Of a stretch of 27,084 bases of DNA, positions 21,288 to 27,084 are shown one piece after another. This DNA is from Alloprevotella sp. (GTDB lineage Bacteria; Bacteroidota; Bacteroidia; Bacteroidales; Bacteroidaceae). Below the pieces are notes generated by a model. It was not told the DNA's origin, made no database searches, and worked only from the letters and a program-made list of their open reading frames with translations. The DNA lies in contig JABZGM010000003.1 in assembly GCA_015259235.1 (NCBI GenBank), positions 1 to 27,084 of the forward strand, given 5' to 3'. A program made the position numbers and the translations under genes. The stretch's first letter is position 1. Every line of letters begins with the position of its first letter.

Positions 21288-24185
21288 ATGAATCCTACGC
21301 AGTCCTCTTCCTCCCACAATCCCTCTTTCACTTCTGCCGTTCCCACACTTGAGGACGGCAATATTGAGATTTGGGGAGCCCGTGTGCACAATCTCAAAAA
21401 CATCGATGTCACCCTTCCGCGCAATGCGCTCACCGTTATCACGGGACTAAGCGGAAGCGGGAAGTCTTCCTTGGCTTTCGACACGCTCTATGCCGAAGGA
21501 CAACGCCGATATATAGAAACCTTCTCTGCCTACGCGCGCAACTTCCTCGACAACCTTGAGCGACCTGACGTAGACAAAATCACAGGATTATCTCCGGTCA
21601 TCAGCATCGAGCAGAAGACCACCAACAAGAATCCGCGATCTACGGTGGGCACTGTCACGGAAATCTACGACTTCCTCCGCCTGCTTTTTGCTCGAGCTGG
21701 CGATGCTTATTCTTATTTGAGTGGAGAAAAGATGGTGAAATACACCGAAGAACAGATTCTCGAACTCATCCTCCAGCAGTATGAGGGACGAAAAATCTAT
21801 CTTCTGGCTCCCCTCGTCAAGCAGCGCAAAGGACACTACAAAGAGTTGTTTGAGTCCGTTCGCAAAAAAGGCTTTCTCAATGTACGTGTCGATGGCGAAC
21901 TGCGCACCATTGAAGCAGGTATGCGCGTGGATCGCTACAAAAACCACGATATCGAGGTGGTGATAGACCGCTTGAAGGTGCAAGCCAAAGATGAGGAGCG
22001 ACTGCAACAAAGCGTGCGCCAGTCTTTGCAACAAGGCGAAGGACTGATGCTCATCCTCGATGCAGAGGACAACAGCATCCGCTATTTTTCTAAGCGACTC
22101 ATGTGTCCTACCACTGGTTTAGCCTATCGCGAGCCTGCTCCGCACAACTTCTCTTTCAACTCTGCACAAGGGGCTTGTCCCAAGTGCAAGGGTTTAGGGC
22201 AAGTGAACGTCATCGACTGGGAAAAAGTCTGTCCCGACCCCTCACTCAGCATCAAACAAGGCGCACTCGTCCCCCTCGGAAAAGCCAAGAACGCAATGAT
22301 TTTCTGGGCAATAGCTGCCCTTCTCGAACAGCACGATGCCACACTCAACACCCCCGTTAAAGAGCTATCGGAAGAAGTGTTGGATGAAATTTTGAATGGC
22401 ACCACCGAACGCTTGCGCATCCCCAAAAGTATCGTAGGAACAGGCGACGACATCTACACCGAATTTGGTGGGTTGGTGAAATACATCCAGCAGATGGCAG
22501 ATGCAGAAATGTCTGCCGAATCGCAACGCTGGGCAGAACAATTCTCGCGCACCGCAGAATGCCCCGAATGTCATGGCGCACGTCTCAACCGCGAAGCCTT
22601 ATCTTACAAATTTGGCGACAAGAATATTGCCGAACTCTCCGCAATGGATGTAGCGCAACTCAAAGAATGGGCGGATGCCGTGTCCTTGAATCTGAGCGGA
22701 AAACAGCTCGCGATAGCCACGGAAATCCTCAAAGAAATCCGCACGCGACTATCTTTCCTCCTCGATGTAGGTTTGGACTATCTATCCCTCTCACGCGCTT
22801 CTATGACACTCTCCGGTGGTGAAAGTCAGCGCATTCGCCTTGCCACACAGATTGGTTCGCAGTTGGTCAATGTGCTCTACATCCTCGACGAACCCTCCAT
22901 CGGACTTCACCAACGCGACAACGTGCGCCTCATTCATTCGCTCCGACAACTCCGCGACACGGGCAACACAGTAGTGGTGGTGGAGCACGACAAAGACATG
23001 ATGCTTGCCGCAGACTATGTGGTGGACATCGGTCCACGAGCCGGTCGTAAAGGCGGAGAAGTGGTGTTTCAAGGCACACCAGCCGAGATGCTTCAAAGCA
23101 ACACCCTCACCGCTGGCTATCTCAATGGCGATAACTTCATTGCGATACCCCAACGTCGTAAAGGCAACGGCAAACAACTCCGACTCATCGGAGCAAAAGG
23201 CAACAACTTGCGCAATGTCACTGCCACCTTCCCCCTCGGCACACTGATTTGCGTATCGGGAGTGTCTGGATCGGGAAAATCCACGCTCATCAACGACACC
23301 CTCCACCCTCTGCTCTCGCAACACATCTATCATTCTCTGCGCGAACCCCTCGCTTATGACAAGATAGAAGGATTGGAACACATCGACAAAGTGGTGGCTG
23401 TGGATCAAAGTCCGCTCGGTCGCACACCACGCTCCAATCCTGCCACCTACACTGGCGTGTTCAACGACATCCGCGCCCTCTTTGTCAATCTTCCTGAAGC
23501 TAAGATACGTGCCTACAAGCCCGGTCGTTTCTCCTTCAACGTCAAAGGTGGTCGCTGCGAAACCTGCCGCGGCAATGGCTACAAAACCATCGAGATGAAC
23601 TTTCTCCCCGATGTGTATGTGCCTTGCGAAACCTGCCACGGCAAACGCTACAACCGCGAAACGCTCGAAGTGCGCTTCAAAGGCAAAAGCATCGCCGATG
23701 TGCTTGATATGACCATCAATCAAGCAGTGGAATTCTTTGAAAACGTGCCCAATATCCTGCACAAAATCAAAGTGTTGCAAGAAGTCGGTCTCGGCTATCT
23801 GAAACTCGGTCAATCCTGCACCACCCTCTCCGGAGGAGAAAGCCAGCGCGTGAAACTAGCGACCGAACTCTCTAAGCGCGACACAGGAAATACGATTTAT
23901 ATTCTCGATGAACCCACCACTGGTCTTCATTTTGAGGACATCCGTGTGCTCATCGACGTACTCAACAAGTTGGTTGACAAAGGCAATACGGTGATTGTCA
24001 TCGAGCACAACCTCGACGTGGTCAAAGTGGCAGACTACATCATCGATATGGGTCCAGAAGGCGGCCGCGGTGGTGGCTACATCGTCGCAGAAGGCACTCC
24101 CGAAGCTGTGGTGAAACAAGGTCAAGGACCTACTGCCCCCTTCCTCCAAGCAGAATTGGCAGCTGCGCAAAAGCAGACAAAATAA
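21288..24185 (+). CDS. uvrA: UvrA, excinuclease ABC subunit A
   Basis: DNA damage recognition ATPase of nucleotide excision repair, acting as a dimer with UvrB. The 965-residue protein has two ABC modules: Walker A GLSGSGKSS at about 53-61 and GVSGSGKST at about 658-666, and signature LSGGESQR near 508 and 847, each followed by ILDEP(S/T)xGLH. The insertion-domain zinc site reads CPTTG...ACPKC near 273-300, so the first pair has one Cys replaced by Thr. A second CPEC pair is at about 425, and the C-terminal zinc finger CETCRGNG...CETCHGKRYN is intact. The N-terminus has a Ser-rich extension of about 20 residues. No TAnnTTTG element lies in the 84-base upstream gap; TAGCCTTTG (one base too long) is the nearest. 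An SOS box is not evident. Confidence 0.97.
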   Translation: MNPTQSSSSHNPSFTSAVPTLEDGNIEIWGARVHNLKNIDVTLPRNALTVITGLSGSGKSSLAFDTLYAEGQRRYIETFSAYARNFLDNLERPDVDKITGLSPVISIEQKTTNKNPRSTVGTVTEIYDFLRLLFARAGDAYSYLSGEKMVKYTEEQILELILQQYEGRKIYLLAPLVKQRKGHYKELFESVRKKGFLNVRVDGELRTIEAGMRVDRYKNHDIEVVIDRLKVQAKDEERLQQSVRQSLQQGEGLMLILDAEDNSIRYFSKRLMCPTTGLAYREPAPHNFSFNSAQGACPKCKGLGQVNVIDWEKVCPDPSLSIKQGALVPLGKAKNAMIFWAIAALLEQHDATLNTPVKELSEEVLDEILNGTTERLRIPKSIVGTGDDIYTEFGGLVKYIQQMADAEMSAESQRWAEQFSRTAECPECHGARLNREALSYKFGDKNIAELSAMDVAQLKEWADAVSLNLSGKQLAIATEILKEIRTRLSFLLDVGLDYLSLSRASMTLSGGESQRIRLATQIGSQLVNVLYILDEPSIGLHQRDNVRLIHSLRQLRDTGNTVVVVEHDKDMMLAADYVVDIGPRAGRKGGEVVFQGTPAEMLQSNTLTAGYLNGDNFIAIPQRRKGNGKQLRLIGAKGNNLRNVTATFPLGTLICVSGVSGSGKSTLINDTLHPLLSQHIYHSLREPLAYDKIEGLEHIDKVVAVDQSPLGRTPRSNPATYTGVFNDIRALFVNLPEAKIRAYKPGRFSFNVKGGRCETCRGNGYKTIEMNFLPDVYVPCETCHGKRYNRETLEVRFKGKSIADVLDMTINQAVEFFENVPNILHKIKVLQEVGLGYLKLGQSCTTLSGGESQRVKLATELSKRDTGNTIYILDEPTTGLHFEDIRVLIDVLNKLVDKGNTVIVIEHNLDVVKVADYIIDMGPEGGRGGGYIVAEGTPEAVVKQGQGPTAPFLQAELAAAQKQTK

Positions 24186-24287
24186 GGAAAGTCATGCAAA
24201 AGCCTGACGAACATCTGGCACACAAATTTCCTGCTACTCCCACAAAAAATCAATCCAATCATTTAATAATCCCCTAACTCCCTTACC

Positions 24288-25826
24288 ATGTTTGAAGGAC
24301 AACCCAAAGGGCTCTTCGCCCTTGCCCTCGCCAACACTGGCGAACGCTTCGGCTACTACACCATGCTAGCCGTTTTCGTGCTGTTCCTCCAAGAAAACTT
24401 TGGGTGGAGTGCTGGTCTTGCCGGTACTTACTACTCTTCTTTCTTGATGTTCGTGTACTTCCTACCATTCGTTGGCGGTATTCTCGCTGACAAGTTTGGC
24501 TACGGCAAAATGGTGAAAATCGGTATCAGTATCATGTTCCTTGGCTACGTGCTCTTGGCTGTACCCCTCGGCAGCGGCTCTGTAGCCGTAAGTGCCGTAA
24601 TCGGTGCACTTGCCCTCATCAGCATCGGCACAGGTCTCTTCAAGGGAAATCTGCAAGTGATGGTCGGTGACCTCTACGCCTCTCCCGAAATGGCTAGCAA
24701 GCGCGACTCTGCTTTCTCGCTCTTCTACATGGCGATCAACATCGGTGCCCTCTTTGCACCCACTGCTGCCATTGAAATCATGAAGTATGCTCAAGCCAAT
24801 GGATTCAACAAGGCAGACAGCTATCACTTTGCCTTTGGTGTGGCTTGTATCTCACTCATCATCTCTATCTTGATTTACTTTGCTACTCGCAGCACCTTCC
24901 GTCATGTTGAAGGCGGACACGTTGCTGTTCCAGCAAAGGACAACAACACCGCAGTCGCTGCAGAACCCGAATTGAGCAAGGAAGACACCAAAGCGCGCAT
25001 CGTGGCACTCTGCCTCGTTTTTGCTGTGGTGATTTTCTTCTGGATGGCTTTCCACCAAAATGGTTTGACACTCACCTACTTCGCGCGTGACTTTGTGGCA
25101 ACTAGCTCTACCGGTATTGAATCCCTCCTTTTTGACGTGACCAACTTGGTGATGATCATCATTGCCATCTACGCTTCTTTTGCAGTCGTACAAAGCAGAA
25201 CCCTCAAGGGTCGCACCATTGCTACTGCCATCACCCTCTTGTGTGCTGCCTTTGTCATCTTCAAAGGACTCACCGTTGGTGATCAATCAGTAGAAGTGAG
25301 CGCACCAATCTTCCAACAATTCAATCCCTGCTTTGTCGTTGGTCTCACCCCCGTTAGCATTGCGCTCTTCGGATGGTTGAACAAGAAAGGTCTCGAGCCC
25401 TCTGCTCCTCGCAAAATCGCTTATGGTATGCTCGTTGCTGCCATTGGTTTCTGCGTCATTCTCGCTGCCTCTATCGGTTTGGAAACACCCGATGCTCAAA
25501 AAGCAGCCATCGAAGCTGGGCAACAAGTGAATCGAGTGAGCCCTCAAATCTTGGTTTATACCTACCTCGTGCTCACTTTTGCTGAGCTTCTCCTTTCACC
25601 TATGGGCATTTCCTTCGTATCGAAGGTGGCTCCTCCCAAGTACAAGGGTATGATGATGGGTGGTTGGTTCGTAGCTACTGCCATTGGTAACTTCCTCACC
25701 GTAATCCCTGCTATGCTTTGGGGTGCTGTTCCCCTCATCTATGTATGGGGTGTACTTGCCGCCCTCTGCCTCCTCTCTTTCGTCTTCATCTTCTCTCAAA
25801 TGAAGAAGCTCGAAAAGGTGGCTTAA
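24288..25826 (+). CDS. POT/PTR2-family proton-coupled peptide transporter
   Basis: A 512-residue inner-membrane major facilitator of the POT family, importing di- and tripeptides with protons. The hallmarks are in place: ERFGYY at 19-24 (the ExxERFxYY region, lacking the first Glu), GTGLFKGNLQ, and FYMAINIG at about 146-153 (PTR2 signature). In the second half, ELLLSPMGISFVSKVAPPKYKGMMMG and a typical final helix pair are seen. About 12-14 hydrophobic helices are present, with a hydrophilic loop (about 205-240) between the halves. It starts 102 bases after uvrA with no clear promoter or terminator between, and ends before a strong terminator. The imported peptides could feed the aminopeptidase P encoded upstream. 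Confidence 0.93.
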   Translation: MFEGQPKGLFALALANTGERFGYYTMLAVFVLFLQENFGWSAGLAGTYYSSFLMFVYFLPFVGGILADKFGYGKMVKIGISIMFLGYVLLAVPLGSGSVAVSAVIGALALISIGTGLFKGNLQVMVGDLYASPEMASKRDSAFSLFYMAINIGALFAPTAAIEIMKYAQANGFNKADSYHFAFGVACISLIISILIYFATRSTFRHVEGGHVAVPAKDNNTAVAAEPELSKEDTKARIVALCLVFAVVIFFWMAFHQNGLTLTYFARDFVATSSTGIESLLFDVTNLVMIIIAIYASFAVVQSRTLKGRTIATAITLLCAAFVIFKGLTVGDQSVEVSAPIFQQFNPCFVVGLTPVSIALFGWLNKKGLEPSAPRKIAYGMLVAAIGFCVILAASIGLETPDAQKAAIEAGQQVNRVSPQILVYTYLVLTFAELLLSPMGISFVSKVAPPKYKGMMMGGWFVATAIGNFLTVIPAMLWGAVPLIYVWGVLAALCLLSFVFIFSQMKKLEKVA

Positions 25827-25842
25827 TCCCCTACACGCTCAT

Positions 25843-25878
25843 TTTGTACATCACGCTCCTTTGTGCATCACGCACAAA
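25843..25878 (+). repeat. Short direct repeat and hairpin after the peptide transporter
   Basis: TTTGTACATCACGC (25843-25856) and TTTGTGCATCACGC (25860-25873) are direct repeats with one difference. The second copy also forms the hairpin TTTGTGC-ATCAC-GCACAAA (25860-25878) just before the main terminator. Confidence 0.6.
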
Positions 25879-25888
25879 CTTTCATTCG

Positions 25889-25927
25889 GTCGCATCGAAA
25901 TTCCCCCAATTTCGGTGCGACTTTTTT
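25889..25927 (+). terminator. Rho-independent terminator after the peptide transporter
   Basis: A 14-bp stem (GTCGCATCGAAATT with AATTTCGGTGCGAC, one wobble pair), loop CCCCC, followed by six T (25922-25927). It starts 62 bases past the stop codon. Confidence 0.92.
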
Positions 25928-26202
25928 GTGGACAGCTCCTCCGCCATCACAGCTCCCTAATAGATATGGGTCGAATTGAGGGCAAAGTGATAAAAATCGC
26001 CAGAAAACTGCAATTTTTTCTTTAGGTACTATCATTTTTGACATCCTCACCTTACAGAATAAAACATCAACAATCTGTAAAGCTCCTCACAAAAGCGACA
26101 AACAGCAGATTCCGTCCAACCTCACGCAAGGCGTCACAAACGGTGTTGGTTTTCTCACGCGCGCGTGACGCACGCGCCTTCCCTGCAAATTCCACTTTTT
26201 TG

Positions 26203-26378
26203 CTTTCACAACCTTCACAGAAGCTACTGCAAAGAGGCTGTTTTTCGCTTGGAAAATCGAGGTAAAAACGATGGAGTTCTGACACAGGTTCACTAATGAT
26301 GTTAAAAGTTGTCCGAAAGAGTCCTATAATAAACTGACACACTGCCACTTGCAGCATTTTCTGTGAAGGTTGTGAAAG
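26203..26378. repeat. Inverted repeat pair (20-bp perfect arms)
   Basis: CTTTCACAACCTTCACAGAA at 26203-26222 is exactly reverse-complemented at 26359-26378, with 136 bases between. Similarity continues inward (CTGCAA at both, GGC..TG) and outward (T-rich then GC-alternating CGCGCG tracts near 26155-26180 and 26400-26411). The two arms therefore look like two diverged copies of a ~70-80 bp element in opposite orientation. Confidence 0.85.
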
Positions 26379-26533
26379 AGAAAAGACAAAAATCCCTGTT
26401 ACGCGCGCGCGAGGAAGCCCCAAAACGAGGGGATTTTAGCTTTTTATACATTTCATCCAGCGCATTGCCATCAACTCTGTTTTGTCACCTCACCAAGCGT
26501 CCAAAAAGAAGGTGCTCACAACGAGAAAATTGC

Positions 26534-26576
26534 GTTGGAGATTTCCCCAAAAACGTTGGACTTTTTTCCAAAAAAC
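26534..26576 (+). repeat. 21/22-bp tandem repeat
   Basis: GTTGGAGATTTCCCCAAAAAC (26534-26554) is followed directly by a 22-base unit starting GTTGGAC and ending CCAAAAAAC (26555-26576). Downstream, CTCCCACGTTT, CTCCTACGTTTTTCCAAC and CTCCACGTTTCC (to about 26646) look like the same unit in reverse orientation or decayed copies. Confidence 0.7.
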
Positions 26577-26750
26577 TCCCACGTTTCTTTGTTTTTCTCC
26601 TACGTTTTTCCAACTCTCTCGGAGAAAAAATGACGCTCCACGTTTCCTAGTGGCAAAAAGCAAGGATGACAATCGTACCCTTAAAATTACAGCTCAGAAT
26701 ATACAATCCGCGAGAATATATACTTTTTTTCGGGATTATCTCAAGTTCTA

Positions 26751-26782
26751 TTTGTGCATGCCAATAAAAATCTATAACTTTG
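26751..26782 (+). promoter_or_regulatory. Strong promoter at the right-hand end
   Basis: TTTG (26751-26754), a 20-base spacer, TAACTTTG (26775-26782). Transcription should start near 26786. No clear protein gene follows; hairpins do. Confidence 0.78.
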
Positions 26783-26785
26783 CGA

Positions 26786-26931
26786 AATAGCATCGAAATG
26801 CACTGCACGCACTCTCCCCTCACAATGTGGAGTAGTGTGCAGTCTTCCGTATTTGGGCTTTCCCAGGACTCTGATTTCTTTGCACTATACTACGGTAACA
26901 ACGGATTTCGCCGTAAAAAGGTTCGAAAACC
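26786..26931 (+). ncRNA. Candidate structured RNA (or 60-codon small ORF)
   Basis: Directly after the promoter there is a chain of hairpins: GCAT-CGAA-ATGC (26790-26801); a long stem ACTGCAC..ACT..CTCC / GGAG..AGT..GTGCAGT (26802-26843); CCGTA/TACGG (26847-26851 with 26891-26895); ACGG-ATTTCG-CCGT (26901-26914); and GGTT-CGAA-AACC (26920-26931). The 3' end is unclear, as no terminator is seen before the next promoter at 27015. A 60-codon frame (ATG 26798 to 26980) overlaps it and has no recognisable features. It could be an independent small RNA or a long leader of the gene beyond the edge. Confidence 0.35.
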
Positions 26932-27014
26932 AGCAGTAAGCGTATTAGAAACAAGCCCTTATAGCTTAACAAACCCATAATACGTAGGAATTTTATATAG
27001 AAAAGACTCTATTC

Positions 27015-27022
27015 TACATTTG
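27015..27022 (+). promoter_or_regulatory. -7 element near the right edge, followed by a palindrome
   Basis: TACATTTG matches the -7 consensus; TTTA lies at the -33 distance. Just downstream, 27030-27054 is an imperfect palindrome (CACCACA...TGTGGTG around CATTACGTAATG), placed over the early transcribed region where an operator or leader hairpin could act. Confidence 0.55.
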
Positions 27023-27067
27023 CCACTTACACCACATTACGTAATGCTGTGGTGAAATATTATTTGT

Positions 27068-27084
27068 ATGACAACGAATCACAC
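27068..27084 (+). CDS. Possible start of a gene cut by the window edge
   Basis: ATG at 27068 opens MTTNH, about 42 bases after the transcript start predicted from the 27015-27022 element. Only five codons are visible, so this is a position-based suggestion without any protein evidence. Confidence 0.2.

Larger units (their letters stand above)
25928..26750. other. Repeat-rich intergenic region without a convincing gene
   Basis: No frame shows a recognisable family. It holds the palindrome TCACGCGCGCGTGA (26155-26168), a related GC run (26400-26411), a 20-bp inverted repeat pair (26203-26222 and 26359-26378), a small CCCC/GGGG hairpin (26418-26432), tandem 21/22-bp units (26534-26576) and further ACGTTT-containing repeats to about 26646. 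Chance frames exist across the inverted pair on both strands; they share LSQPSQK because they read the same repeat from each side. Confidence 0.6.

Noticed and set aside
22791..23813. 340-codon minus-strand open frame
   Set aside because: Antisense to uvrA; composition is that of a reverse-complement shadow.
26067..26423. 118-codon minus-strand frame and the overlapping 75-codon plus-strand frame at 26038-26265
   Set aside because: Both cross the 20-bp inverted repeat pair, and their shared LSQPSQK stretch comes from reading the same repeat on each side. No promoter, no family, low-complexity surroundings.
26363..26790. 95- and 102-codon plus-strand frames
   Set aside because: They run through tandem repeats and the promoter at 26751-26782; composition is Lys/Arg/Phe/Thr-biased without domain features.

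Overview
The window looks like a stretch of Bacteroidota chromosome, most likely order Bacteroidales. Several genes are preceded by the Bacteroidota-type promoter (TTTG, 19-20 bases, then TAnnTTTG), and almost no start has a Shine-Dalgarno sequence. Lineage-typical proteins include a CHU_C (T9SS-linked) protein, a BspA-type LRR fused to a GH20 hexosaminidase, a DUF438/PAS/DUF1858 protein and a large bacterial alpha-2-macroglobulin. A Prevotellaceae-like source is my guess from the style of the intergenic repeats; it is not proven.

Layout. Positions 1-4750 are read leftward: LRR-GH20 hexosaminidase, tsaE (nearly leaderless), then a DUF438 hemerythrin-like/PAS protein, with terminators at 25-66 and 2926-2964. 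Divergent promoters at about 4700-4820 separate this from a rightward 1721-residue alpha-2-macroglobulin (4967-10132) with a structured leader and a short uORF. A 369-base hairpin-rich gap leads to rlpA. rlpA converges on a small zinc-ribbon membrane protein (minus strand) across a hairpin at 11177-11214. From 12174 a rightward run follows: U32 peptidase-family protein, HAD phosphatase, ribF (overlapping), CPBP protease, two copies of a ~67-bp hairpin repeat, a tRNA-dihydrouridine synthase, a three-domain M24B aminopeptidase P and a membrane acyltransferase. A shared 18-bp-stem terminator separates the acyltransferase from tRNA-Leu(TAG) on the minus strand. Back-to-back promoters then drive the tRNA and a CHU_C secreted protein, followed by uvrA and a POT peptide transporter that ends at a strong terminator (25889-25927).

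The last ~1.15 kb (25928-27084) has no convincing protein gene. It holds a perfect 20-bp inverted repeat pair, GC palindromes, 21/22-bp tandem repeats, a strong promoter followed by a run of small hairpins (a candidate structured RNA), and a second promoter with a palindrome in front of a possible gene start at the window edge.

How the genes relate: most are housekeeping (tRNA modification by tsaE, dus and possibly the U32 protein; flavin cofactor synthesis; DNA repair; peptide uptake and breakdown; envelope functions). I see no defence island, CRISPR, prophage or transposase gene. The features most worth follow-up are the intergenic repeats, the structured leaders, the candidate RNA and the promoter-defined start corrections.
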